Positions 17,984 to 26,262 of a stretch of 64,000 bases of DNA are shown one piece after another. The notes below the pieces were generated by a model. The model was not told the origin of the DNA and searched no databases. It saw only the letters and a list, made by a program, of their open reading frames with translations. The translations under genes and the position numbers were made by a program. The stretch comes from Dokdonia sinensis (lineage in GTDB: Bacteria; Bacteroidota; Bacteroidia; Flavobacteriales; Flavobacteriaceae): positions 62,001 to 126,000 of the forward strand of contig NZ_REFV01000012.1 in NCBI RefSeq assembly GCF_003688895.1. The letters run 5' to 3'. Every line of letters begins with the position of its first letter. Position 1 is the first letter of the stretch.

Positions 17984-19144
17984 ATGAAAACTACAAGTAC
18001 CCTATTAAAATATACTCTGATATTCTTGTTTAGCCTCGTGACATTAGGTTGCACAAAAGATGATAGCTCTGAAGTCGAAACAGTAGGACAGGAGGAGCAA
18101 CAGGAAGAAAATCCTCCAGTAGATACAGATCTGTCTATTGCGGGTACAATTAGAGATATTTCATCTTCTGCTTTAGTTGAAGAAATGGGTGTGGGCTGGA
18201 ACCTAGGAAACAGCTTAGATGTGGAGAGTAGAGATAAGACCGCTTGGGGAAATCCGCTACCATCACAGGCTATTATTGATAGGGTGTATGCGATGGGATT
18301 CAGAACATTACGGATCCCAATTACTTGGAGTTACAATATGCAATCTACAGCTCCATTTACAATCGAAAATAGCTACCTGACTACCGTACAAAAGACTGTA
18401 AATTATGGAATAAGCAAAGGAATGCACGTTATTATAGATGTGCACCACGACAATAGCTGGATAAGACCAACGCAGACAGATGCTACAGCTGTTAAGGCTC
18501 GTCTGGGAAGTCTGTGGACCCAAGTAGCAAATAGATTTAAAACCTACGGGGACAAGCTTATTTTTGAAACGCTTAATGAGAATAGACTTCTCAATTCTCC
18601 AGAAGAATGGACAGGAGGAACCGAAGAAGGCAGAGCGGTATTAAACGAGTATCACAAAACGGCTCTCGATGCCATCCGTGCAACGGGCGGTAACAATGCA
18701 AACAGACACATAATGATAAGCACGTACGCCGCAAGCACATTACCTGTGGCTATGGATGGTCTTGTAATACCTAATAATGACGAAAGAGTGATTATCTCTC
18801 TGCACACTTATTTTCCTTGGCAATTTACGGGAGAAGAAGGAGGTGTATCGACTTGGGGAACTGACGAAGAAAAAGCAGCTCTCGAAGCAGAATTTGACTA
18901 TATCCGTGATAAATGGATTATTCAAGAGCAGCGTCCTGTTATTTTAGGAGAATGGGGAGCTAGAGATAGAAACAATCTGAACGTCAGAGAAGACTACTTC
19001 CAGTTTTATGTAGAAAAAAGTTTAGAACGCGGCTTACTGCCTATTGTTTGGGACGACGGAGGTAACTTTAGAATTTTAAATCGTGCAAATCTTCAATGGC
19101 ATTTCCCGACACTTGCAGAGACTATTATTGAGGCAGCGAATTAA
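17984..19144 (+). CDS. Glycoside hydrolase family 5 (cellulase-type) lipoprotein
   Basis: 386 residues with a lipoprotein signal peptide (lipobox LVTLGC, Cys23), a Glu/Asp-rich linker to about 50, then a GH5 TIM barrel. Visible landmarks are WNLGNSLD (72-79), RIPITW (110-115), VHHD (153-156), the acid/base Glu199 in FETLNEN, and the nucleophile Glu323 in LGEWGA. The local pattern around Glu199 (FETLNENRL..EEWTGG) resembles the beta-glucanase/xyloglucanase-like GH5 branch, but Asn replaces the usual Pro after Glu199. Expected to be tethered to the outer membrane and to cut beta-1,4-glucan-type polysaccharides outside the cell. A possible -7 box TATATTTA is at 17962-17969. A strong terminator follows. 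Confidence 0.93.
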   Translation: MKTTSTLLKYTLIFLFSLVTLGCTKDDSSEVETVGQEEQQEENPPVDTDLSIAGTIRDISSSALVEEMGVGWNLGNSLDVESRDKTAWGNPLPSQAIIDRVYAMGFRTLRIPITWSYNMQSTAPFTIENSYLTTVQKTVNYGISKGMHVIIDVHHDNSWIRPTQTDATAVKARLGSLWTQVANRFKTYGDKLIFETLNENRLLNSPEEWTGGTEEGRAVLNEYHKTALDAIRATGGNNANRHIMISTYAASTLPVAMDGLVIPNNDERVIISLHTYFPWQFTGEEGGVSTWGTDEEKAALEAEFDYIRDKWIIQEQRPVILGEWGARDRNNLNVREDYFQFYVEKSLERGLLPIVWDDGGNFRILNRANLQWHFPTLAETIIEAAN

Positions 19145-19160
19145 TTATTTTTGTTTATAG

Positions 19161-19202
19161 AAAAAGTGAAGCCCATCAAGCTCTTGATGGGCTTCACTTT
19201 TT
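19161..19202. terminator. Strong hairpin terminator after the GH5 gene
   Basis: A 20-bp perfect stem (AAAAAGTGAAGCCCATCAAG and its complement) has a 2-base loop and runs of A and T at its two ends, so it can terminate on either strand. Confidence 0.9.
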
Positions 19203-19278
19203 TGTGCTTTAGCGAAAGCTAAAGCCCCCTTAATATGTTTATTGCGCGACAGAATAAAATTTTGAGGTAGCGGCAAAA

Positions 19279-19437
19279 TCACTTATCCAGTCGTTTTATA
19301 TTAAAGACCCTCATAACAATAGCAAGGACAAGTACCGCTGTAGTAATTTGTGCTGTTTGAACTAATGGCTCCTTAAACAGGAATGCTAGAAACCAAAATA
19401 TCAATGTAAGTACAGAAAAAATCTTAACTAGTTTCAT
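19279..19437 (-). CDS. Small membrane protein, unknown function
   Basis: Start chosen at ATG 19437 (MKLVKIFSVLTLIFWF), giving 52 residues; the longer frame to 19461 would need a TTG codon. Two hydrophobic segments (about 5-21 and 27-43) flank a short EP-containing turn, and the end is basic (RVFNIKRLDK). This is a typical small two-pass inner-membrane protein. No family recognised. It lies alone between the GH5 terminator and the LRR gene. Confidence 0.6.
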   Translation of the reverse strand: MKLVKIFSVLTLIFWFLAFLFKEPLVQTAQITTAVLVLAIVMRVFNIKRLDK

Positions 19438-19505
19438 AAATGTATTTAAGAAGAGTGACAAAAATAAATGCCACCCTTCTACCTGGATAATAAATAAACT
19501 TAAGC

Positions 19506-22500
19506 TTACCGTTTAATGATCTTCTTAACGATTTGCTCTTGGTTAGGTGCTATTATAGTTAGAAAATAAACACCTGCTCTCTTAGACGATAGATCAATAA
19601 ATGCGTTATCAATTTTCTTCAATTTCCCTTCGCTGATTATGGTCCCAAATTGATTTTGAATACGGTAATCCACCCCAAAATCTAGGGTACTTTCAAGAGT
19701 AAACTTTCCATTATTTGGATTAGGATACAAGAAGGTGTGCTCTTCTAAGTCTTGAGAAAAGGAAGCAGTAGCATTCCCACTACAAGGCACAGGTGGATTA
19801 TTTATGCATTGCGGAGTATTAATTACGGTTAATGTAATTTCATCTGATGCTAATTGACCATTATTGCAAGAGTCGTCCAGCACAACTTGAAATGTTGAGG
19901 ATTGTGTGATCTGAAACTCTGGGTTTATAACTAATGTTGGATTTTGAGGATTACTGATGTCATAAAAAGTTATACTCGCTGTGGGGCAGAAACTCTCTTG
20001 ATATACGATATAGTCATTAAGATTTATACACGTTTTATCGCATATATCCTGATCTCCTTGCATCTCAATATATGGACTGCAATTATCATCTATTGAGGTT
20101 TGTGAATCAAGTTGCCAGTTTTGATATAGGGAAGCATTATTAGGATTATCTACCTGGACACAGAAAAGATCTGCATTGTTGGAGGCGTCCATAGCTGTAA
20201 AATTAGCATTATTGCCATTTTTCGCGTTAAGGACTTTCAACTCATTTTTTGTACACGTAAGTGAAGCTAATTTTACGTTAGAAGAAACATCCAAATCTAT
20301 AAGGCTATTATTGTGAATATTTAATTCTTCAAGTTCTAGCAACGCACTTGTATCCAGACTTGTTAAGCCCATTTTTATAAGACTAAGACTTCTTACCTCT
20401 GGATTATTGTCAAGTATTGGATTTGAAAATGTAGCATTCTTTGCTGTAATATAATTCAAGACAGGGTTATTCTTGATTTTGAGGCTCGTAAGCGCAGTGA
20501 GCTTCTTGAGCTTAATATTTTCTAACTGATTATACCCCTTTAATTTAAGTTCAGTAATAGGTAAGTCTGCAAGAAATATCTCCTCTAAACTTGAACTAAC
20601 GGCCTTAGGGAGTTTTAATGTAGTAAGATTGAGGCAACTTAGGACAGTTACTTTTTTGAGATCATATAAATCCTTTAAATCTAAACTAGAAAGATTAACT
20701 GCATTCTTCACTTTAAAGTTCTCAAGACTCGAGAAATCTTCTAATCCTGTAAAATCTTGTATGGCTGTATTATTTAAGTTTAAAGTAACAATATTTTCTA
20801 TGTTTGAAGTGTAAACCCAATCATCTACTACGCCATTTTCTGGAGTGTTTGATATTATCCATTGTTCAAAGGCATCATCTGGAACATACGTAAGACATTG
20901 GTTTGAATATGTCGCTGTAGCATCTTTTTGCCAGTTAGAATATGGGAGCGACTGCCCACTAGAGGCTTGCTGTGGGTCATCTACGTTAATGCACACTAAA
21001 TTAGGACAGCCTGTTAACGCAAGATACGTAAGCTGGGAATTGTTCCCGTTTTTTACAGAAACAACTTCTAATGTATTGTCCTCAACTTGAACTAAATTAA
21101 GATGAGCATTATTGCTTAAGTTAAGCCTATCAATATTATTGCCTCTCAATCTGAGCTCTTTAAGTTTAGGGAGCAAGGTCGCGTCTAAATCTGACAGACC
21201 TATATTTTGTCCCGTGAATCTTTCAACCATAGGGTTGTTTCCCATTTGTAAGCTCAAATTAGGTGAATCCTCTAATAAAAGATATTCTAGGGATGTATTA
21301 TTCTCGACTGCAACGGTGGTCAATTGTGCATTATCATTAAGCTTGAGCTCTTGCAGATGATTGTATCCGTCAAAATCTATATTTGTCAAATTAGTAAAGC
21401 TTATCTGAACATTTTCAAGACTGGAATTTGCATAGGCCGGGGGAAGAAAAGATGTTATCTGACTAGCGTTTGTTAAAGTAAGATTTTTGAGGTTTTCGTT
21501 TCCAGAGAGATCGAGTGACTGGACAGGACTATAAGACAGAGAGAACGTCTCTAGATTTATAAAATCTTCTATCCCTGTATAATCTTGCACTTGGCTAAAG
21601 AAAGCACTATAATTCGTTATTGAGGTAAGATTGCTTGTTTCTACCCAGTCGTCTATGGGTCCATTTTCTGGGGTGTTATTTATTACCCATTGCTCAAAGG
21701 CATCGTCTGGGATGTAGGTGCGGCACTTCCAAGTATATGTAGCAGAACTATCTTTTTTCCAGCCAGAATATCCGTTTGTTTGATTTTGAGCATCTACTGG
21801 ACTATCTACAGAGATACAAGCATTAGGATTACCTCGAGCATCAAAGGATATTGCATTAAGATTGTTTGCAGTTATATTTTCAAGATCGTTATTAATTATA
21901 TTGAACACTGCTCCTCCAGGCATCAACGTGACGTTTGAAAAATCAAGCTCTTTGAGGCTATTATTCGAAAGGTTCACGTATTGAACTCCCGTAAGATTAT
22001 TGAGATCGACTGTTTCTATTTGACTACCACTAGCTACTAGCCACATTATATTACCAGAAAGCTTAAGATCTTTGGTCTGTCCACCACTAATACCAATAGT
22101 GTATGGATTAGGAGTATTATTAAATTGCCAATTAATATTTTCTAACTTGCAGTGTTGAGCAGTTATACTTGCCCCATCCATATTATCGGGAGCCAGCTCC
22201 ATAACTTCCAGATTAGAACTCCCTGAAACACTTACATTTATTATTTTCTTATTATTAAGGAGGTTAAGATTTGTTATGTTCGTATTTCTAAGTTGTAAAA
22301 ATTGCAGCTCTAATTTATCCTGTAAAGCGATGCTTGAAATAGAATTAGAAGAGAGGTTTAAAACTCGAAGCTCGTCATTGTTAGTAAGATCCACGCTGCT
22401 TAAGTTATTACCCTGAAGTTGTAATCTTGTTAAATCTACATTGTTCGAAACATCAATAGTTGATAAAAGATTATTCTCCAATAGTAAAGTGCCTAGTAAA

Positions 22501-23045
22501 ACATTTTTTGAGACATCTATATTCGAAATAGAATTATTACCAACTTCTAACTGATTCAATAATAAATTATTCTGAACATCTAATGAAATGAGCTGGTTAT
22601 TATTAACAAAAAGTTTTTGCAACTGAGATTGCTGACTTAAATTCAAGTTTACTAAATTATTATCATTGAGCGATAGAATCTCTAAAACACTATTCAATGG
22701 AAGAATAATAGATGTCAACCCAAAATTAGCCACCGGAGTATTTACTCGGACTATTTTGAGATTAGAATTTAATGACAAATCTAACGAAGTGAGTTTGTTG
22801 CCACCTGCATTCAATCTTGTAAGTGCACTAAAATGCTCAATACCCTGGAGATCAGAAATATTTTCATTCATTACCACTAAAGTGGTCATCTGACTCACCT
22901 CACTTACCTGAATTACCCCGTCCTGATTACTGTCAAAATTATTTAAACAGTACGCTTCAAAAACAGGATCGTTAAATTGTACCGTCTGTGCCTCGACAGA
23001 AGTTACAAAAAGCAAAAAAGCGATTAATACGTAGAATGGCCTCAT
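19506..23045 (-). CDS. Secreted leucine-rich-repeat protein with T9SS sorting domain
   Basis: 1179 residues. Signal peptide 1-20 (ends SVEAQ). Three related modules start with an F-x-x-W/Y cap (FNDPVFEAY near 24; YIPDDAFEQW at 444; YVPDDAFEQW at 720). Each contains irregular ~21-residue leucine-rich repeats and closes with a Cys-x-VD..Y..W-x-KD..C block. A short Ig-like segment follows, then a type IX secretion tail (LYPNPNNGKFTLES...GVYFLTI...IVKKIIKR, last ~80 residues). Probably exported across the outer membrane and attached or released; such LRR proteins usually bind proteins or glycans. It has its own upstream inverted-repeat promoter (23065-23111). Confidence 0.92.
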   Translation of the reverse strand: MRPFYVLIAFLLFVTSVEAQTVQFNDPVFEAYCLNNFDSNQDGVIQVSEVSQMTTLVVMNENISDLQGIEHFSALTRLNAGGNKLTSLDLSLNSNLKIVRVNTPVANFGLTSIILPLNSVLEILSLNDNNLVNLNLSQQSQLQKLFVNNNQLISLDVQNNLLLNQLEVGNNSISNIDVSKNVLLGTLLLENNLLSTIDVSNNVDLTRLQLQGNNLSSVDLTNNDELRVLNLSSNSISSIALQDKLELQFLQLRNTNITNLNLLNNKKIINVSVSGSSNLEVMELAPDNMDGASITAQHCKLENINWQFNNTPNPYTIGISGGQTKDLKLSGNIMWLVASGSQIETVDLNNLTGVQYVNLSNNSLKELDFSNVTLMPGGAVFNIINNDLENITANNLNAISFDARGNPNACISVDSPVDAQNQTNGYSGWKKDSSATYTWKCRTYIPDDAFEQWVINNTPENGPIDDWVETSNLTSITNYSAFFSQVQDYTGIEDFINLETFSLSYSPVQSLDLSGNENLKNLTLTNASQITSFLPPAYANSSLENVQISFTNLTNIDFDGYNHLQELKLNDNAQLTTVAVENNTSLEYLLLEDSPNLSLQMGNNPMVERFTGQNIGLSDLDATLLPKLKELRLRGNNIDRLNLSNNAHLNLVQVEDNTLEVVSVKNGNNSQLTYLALTGCPNLVCINVDDPQQASSGQSLPYSNWQKDATATYSNQCLTYVPDDAFEQWIISNTPENGVVDDWVYTSNIENIVTLNLNNTAIQDFTGLEDFSSLENFKVKNAVNLSSLDLKDLYDLKKVTVLSCLNLTTLKLPKAVSSSLEEIFLADLPITELKLKGYNQLENIKLKKLTALTSLKIKNNPVLNYITAKNATFSNPILDNNPEVRSLSLIKMGLTSLDTSALLELEELNIHNNSLIDLDVSSNVKLASLTCTKNELKVLNAKNGNNANFTAMDASNNADLFCVQVDNPNNASLYQNWQLDSQTSIDDNCSPYIEMQGDQDICDKTCINLNDYIVYQESFCPTASITFYDISNPQNPTLVINPEFQITQSSTFQVVLDDSCNNGQLASDEITLTVINTPQCINNPPVPCSGNATASFSQDLEEHTFLYPNPNNGKFTLESTLDFGVDYRIQNQFGTIISEGKLKKIDNAFIDLSSKRAGVYFLTIIAPNQEQIVKKIIKR

Positions 23046-23064
23046 AGTCAGAATTTTAATTTCT

Positions 23065-23111
23065 CAAATATCTATCAGAAAATGATTCATCGTCCCACCC
23101 TAAAAAGGTAG
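23065..23111 (-). promoter_or_regulatory. Inverted-repeat promoter of the LRR gene
   Basis: Operator-like site CCACCCTAAAAAGGTAG (23095-23111), left arm one base off consensus, centred at 23103. The -7 box GATATTTG (minus strand, 23065-23072) is centred 34.5 bp downstream. Start codon at 23045. Confidence 0.55.
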
Positions 23112-23156
23112 GTTTGTATTTTTTTCCTATAGATTTTTGTTTTCGGGACGATTAGA

Positions 23157-23175
23157 TTTTCGCTTTAAGCGAAAA
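23157..23175. repeat. Hairpin TTTTCGCTTTAAGCGAAAA
   Basis: Perfect 9-bp arms around one base, 25 bp past the stop of the thioredoxin-like gene. It could serve as its terminator, though the minus-strand T-run precedes rather than follows the stem's right arm. Confidence 0.45.
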
Positions 23176-23199
23176 AAAACTTTCAATTTGCTTTTTTAA

Positions 23200-24309
23200 T
23201 TATTTAGCTCCCAGATTTGTCTCTAAAATGGCTTGTAAAGAATCTGACTTTATACATCTCGCAACTATTATCCCTTCACTATTAATCAAGACATTATCTG
23301 GAATAATATTTACCTCATATATGGCGGCGCCATTATTCTCTTCGCCTTTAAGCTCGCTAAGATTTGTCCACGGTAATTGCTGGCGGTTAATCGCATTAAT
23401 CCAAGCCTCCTTACTCGCATCGTGGGAAATCCCTATGATTTCAAAACCACTCTTATTATAGGAATTGTAAAGCGCTATTAAATCTGGATTTGCCTTAATA
23501 CAAGGCGCACACCACGAGGCCCAAAACTCAATTAAAGTATATGTATCCCCTGAAACATCTGAAATTTTTACAATCTCACCTGCAGCATCAGGTTGCGCAA
23601 AGTCTACATATGGATCACCTACTTCTGGTTTTAGAGACTTTGCTATAAATTCCTGAATAAGCTTCCCCTTTTCGGTTGCCTTTGAGTTTTCATTCATTAA
23701 GTCGTAAAGCGCCGCTGTCATTTCTTTTCCAAAACTGAATTTGTATACATTCAGATTATTAAGGCTTATAGGACTGTTAGGAAACTCGGCGATAAAGGCA
23801 GCTGTTATACTATCTATCTTAAATTTTTTAAGCTCCATCTTTTTCTTAAGCCTTTTTATCTCCTCCCGTCGCGATGTATAAAGTGATAGACTTTCTAGCT
23901 CGACAATCTTATCGCTGGTAGCATAATAAATGTCTTTCTCTTTTTTAAGTCTATTTTTTAAAATCGATGATTGCGCGTTGAGTTTGGACCCAGTTATTGT
24001 TGCCAATTTTAACTGATCACTATTTCCAGAAATTCTAATTTCTCTCGGCTCTAACCAAAGTGACTTGTAATTTGCAGTCCCTTTTATGAGTAAAATTGCC
24101 GATGTAGGTTGCTCGATCACACCTTGAAATTCAAAATTTCCGTCTTGCACTAGACTAGAGTCCATAACCTCATTATGCATCATAAGTAGTACTGTAGACT
24201 CATCTTTGATATCTTTGAGCTGTCCATAAACTTTGAACACTTGATCATTTTTTTCATTTACACAAGACGACAATAAGAATAATAATGAGATGACAATTGA
24301 CAATTTCAT
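23200..24309 (-). CDS. TlpA/ResA-like thioredoxin lipoprotein with N-terminal DUF4369-like domain
   Basis: 369 residues. Lipoprotein signal (LLSSC, Cys16). An N-terminal beta-rich region (about 25-105) is of the kind found before TlpA-like thioredoxins in Bacteroidota. A charged helical stretch (110-170) follows, then a C-terminal thioredoxin fold with redox motif W-C-A-P-C (Cys267, Cys270) in FWASWCAPC. It probably reduces or shuffles disulfides of exported proteins or c-type cytochromes in the periplasm. No direct partner gene is adjacent. The LRR cargo downstream contains paired cysteines, but a link is speculative. Confidence 0.9.
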   Translation of the reverse strand: MKLSIVISLLFLLSSCVNEKNDQVFKVYGQLKDIKDESTVLLMMHNEVMDSSLVQDGNFEFQGVIEQPTSAILLIKGTANYKSLWLEPREIRISGNSDQLKLATITGSKLNAQSSILKNRLKKEKDIYYATSDKIVELESLSLYTSRREEIKRLKKKMELKKFKIDSITAAFIAEFPNSPISLNNLNVYKFSFGKEMTAALYDLMNENSKATEKGKLIQEFIAKSLKPEVGDPYVDFAQPDAAGEIVKISDVSGDTYTLIEFWASWCAPCIKANPDLIALYNSYNKSGFEIIGISHDASKEAWINAINRQQLPWTNLSELKGEENNGAAIYEVNIIPDNVLINSEGIIVARCIKSDSLQAILETNLGAK

Positions 24310-24381
24310 AAAATGGTCTTATACTCTTTTTTGGATTGAGTGCACTTAAAATATTGTAATAATGGTGATGTGGTATTCTTA

Positions 24382-24397
24382 CGCTTTCGCGAAAGCG
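24382..24397. repeat. Palindrome CGCTTTCGCGAAAGCG (intergenic)
   Basis: Exact copy between the thioredoxin-like gene start (24309) and the stop of the gene at 24420; as TACGCTTTCGCGAAAGCGTA it is palindromic over 20 bp. Confidence 0.9.
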
Positions 24398-24419
24398 TAC
24401 TTACCCCTATATCCATTTC

Positions 24420-24878
24420 CTACAGTTTTAAGGAACTCAAAAAAGATTCCTGAATCCTACTTAGTCGTGTGCACTCCGTACTAAGATCTGCATTAGGCTC
24501 CTTTAGAAATACCGCAGCACTGTGCTCCCCTATCTTCTTTATACGCTTGACCATCGATTTATTGAAACCATCTGAAAGTAAATTAGTTTCTAAAGCATCA
24601 AGTTCTTTTCTCAAATCTGTGTAAGCTGGATAAGCAACACTTTGAGAAGTAATTACCACTTTTTCTGACCCCTCATTCTTACAAAAAGAGGTTGTTTTTT
24701 CTAGAAGTCCTAGGACAAGTTGTCGCTGGATAGAATCTTTCTTTTTCTTAACATCGCTTTTGAGCCCTTTTACTGCGTCATTTTTTAACTTCTTGAGCCC
24801 AAATTGTGCGTTTGCATCTTGAGTATTTAAAAGGATGCAAAATAGAATACCAGTTAAAATTGTGAGTGATTTTTTCAT
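24420..24878 (-). CDS. Secreted protein of unknown function (152 aa)
   Basis: Signal peptide about 1-24 (ends DANAQ). A very basic stretch (LKKLKNDAVKGLKSDVKKKK) follows, then a mainly helical domain. The C-terminal segment LKEPNADLSTECTRLSRIQES resembles KKEPEADLSVPCDRLNKLNEA in the secreted protein at 26263-27951, so the two genes share a small domain with one conserved Cys. No family recognised. It has its own upstream inverted repeat (24933-24949), so it is probably coregulated with the neighbouring operon. Confidence 0.78.
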   Translation of the reverse strand: MKKSLTILTGILFCILLNTQDANAQFGLKKLKNDAVKGLKSDVKKKKDSIQRQLVLGLLEKTTSFCKNEGSEKVVITSQSVAYPAYTDLRKELDALETNLLSDGFNKSMVKRIKKIGEHSAAVFLKEPNADLSTECTRLSRIQESFLSSLKL

Positions 24879-24903
24879 TGGAATGTGGTTTTAAATTCAC
24901 TTA

Positions 24904-24949
24904 CAATGTCTCCAATAATTAAAGTATTTGTACTACCCGAAATGGGTGG
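24904..24949 (-). promoter_or_regulatory. Inverted-repeat promoter of the 24420-24878 gene
   Basis: Site CTACCCGAAATGGGTGG (24933-24949), centred at 24941, 55 bp before the start codon. The -7 box at the expected place is weak (AGACATTG, 24904-24911), so this is the least certain promoter of the set, though the operator-like site is good. Confidence 0.5.
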
Positions 24950-25031
24950 TTGAAAACAAATGTCTCATTTTTAGACATTTAAACAAAATAATTTACTCCT
25001 ATAATCTATAATGCTTATAGATTGCAAGAAC

Positions 25032-25808
25032 TTACAAACCATATTTCTTCTTCATTTCTTCCATAAGCCTTAAAGCATCTTTTTGTGCCTTTTTTGCTTC
25101 TATCTCTGCCTGTCTGACTTGATCGTTTGCCTCGTCTATAGCTCTCTGCTTTTCTGATGCGATACGATTTTTTTCTTCGTTGCGTGCAAGTTCTGCTTGC
25201 GCTTTCTGTTTTAAGGTTTGATTCGCTTTTAATGTAAACCACGATAATATTTCCTCTTCTGAGGCAATATTTCTTTGCGCAGCCAATAATTTTTCTACAT
25301 CAATGTCCTCTGGGCTGGCGAGACAAACACGTTTTAGTTCTAGAGCTAATGCTCTAAAATCAGCTTGCTTTTTGGTATCTCCCACAATAGCAAAGAATAC
25401 AACTGGTAAATCGACTAGATTATAAGCAATTGCTTTCCCTAGTTGAACAATTACTTGTTGGTTATTGTTTTTATATTCGGCTATAATCTCTGCCACATTG
25501 TTTTTATTTGATTTCAGATCAAGCTCGACCTTAGTTATACCGTCAAACCGATCTTTTTGTCTTTTTAGACCATTCCAAAATGCTTTTTGTTCCATCTTAC
25601 TGCCTTCAATTGTTATAAGCTTAGATTGATTATCCAATGCAACATCAAACATTTTTTGGGCTGTGAGAACTGCCTCTATGAAATAATTAATTTCAACATT
25701 TTCTAAATTTTGATGATATACTCCATTCGAAATATAGAGGCCGTGAGAGGCTTTTTGAGCAATTCCTATATACTCGCTTAATTTATCTTCAAAGATCGTC
25801 GTTGCCAT
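25032..25808 (-). CDS. Unknown cytoplasmic protein with C-terminal coiled coil (258 aa)
   Basis: No signal peptide or membrane segment. The N-terminal ~190 residues look like a compact alpha/beta domain (VNYFIEAVLTAQKMFD, KLITIEGSKMEQKAFW, VVFFAIVGDTKKQAD). The last ~70 residues form an Ala/Glu/Lys/Arg-rich coiled coil (ARNEEKNRIASEKQRAIDEA) ending KKKYGL. No family recognised. Its start lies 2 bp beyond the stop of the 25811-26248 gene, so the two are almost certainly cotranslated. Last gene of the operon driven from upstream of 27951. Confidence 0.8.
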   Translation of the reverse strand: MATTIFEDKLSEYIGIAQKASHGLYISNGVYHQNLENVEINYFIEAVLTAQKMFDVALDNQSKLITIEGSKMEQKAFWNGLKRQKDRFDGITKVELDLKSNKNNVAEIIAEYKNNNQQVIVQLGKAIAYNLVDLPVVFFAIVGDTKKQADFRALALELKRVCLASPEDIDVEKLLAAQRNIASEEEILSWFTLKANQTLKQKAQAELARNEEKNRIASEKQRAIDEANDQVRQAEIEAKKAQKDALRLMEEMKKKYGL

Positions 25809-25810
25809 AA

Positions 25811-26248
25811 TTATAATATTGTTGGATCTATTTTGGATTTACTATGCGCTATTTTTATTAGTGTATCCCCCCAACCATCATCTGCCCAGTTTTGTGTAAA
25901 TGTGAACCATTGCGAGTAGTGGGCACCATCTTCCTCAAATATTGCTGCGGCAATCCTATTGCGTTCTATTAGTCTATTAAATTGGTATTCTCTTATCCAA
26001 TCTTTGCTACCGTTAATAACAATTTTTGCTCCCTTTATGGTGGGGTAATTTTTCTCAAAAACAGTTAAGAATTCCTTATTTAAAGCAGGATCATTAGCAA
26101 TATCTACCGGGAGTTTTCTCACGAGTCCAGAATCATCTATACCAAGACCAACACTCTCTGCTGCTTTCTGAATTGTGCTTCCTATTAACTCCAGACCCTT
26201 ATCTCTAGCTTCAAATCCTTGTCCGATGATTTTCTTTAAGTTTATCAT
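25811..26248 (-). CDS. Unknown small cytoplasmic protein (145 aa)
   Basis: No export signal. The sequence is amphipathic at the start (MINLKKIIGQGFEARDKGLELIGSTIQ) with an aromatic, acidic C-terminal half (HYSQWFTFTQNWADDGWGD). I recognise no family. It is the middle gene of a three-gene operon: 14 bp separate it from the secreted protein upstream and 2 bp from the coiled-coil protein downstream. It presumably acts with one of them. Its product may be a partner or immunity-like protein, but nothing in the sequence settles that. Confidence 0.75.
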   Translation of the reverse strand: MINLKKIIGQGFEARDKGLELIGSTIQKAAESVGLGIDDSGLVRKLPVDIANDPALNKEFLTVFEKNYPTIKGAKIVINGSKDWIREYQFNRLIERNRIAAAIFEEDGAHYSQWFTFTQNWADDGWGDTLIKIAHSKSKIDPTIL

Positions 26249-26262
26249 AATTCTATATTAGA

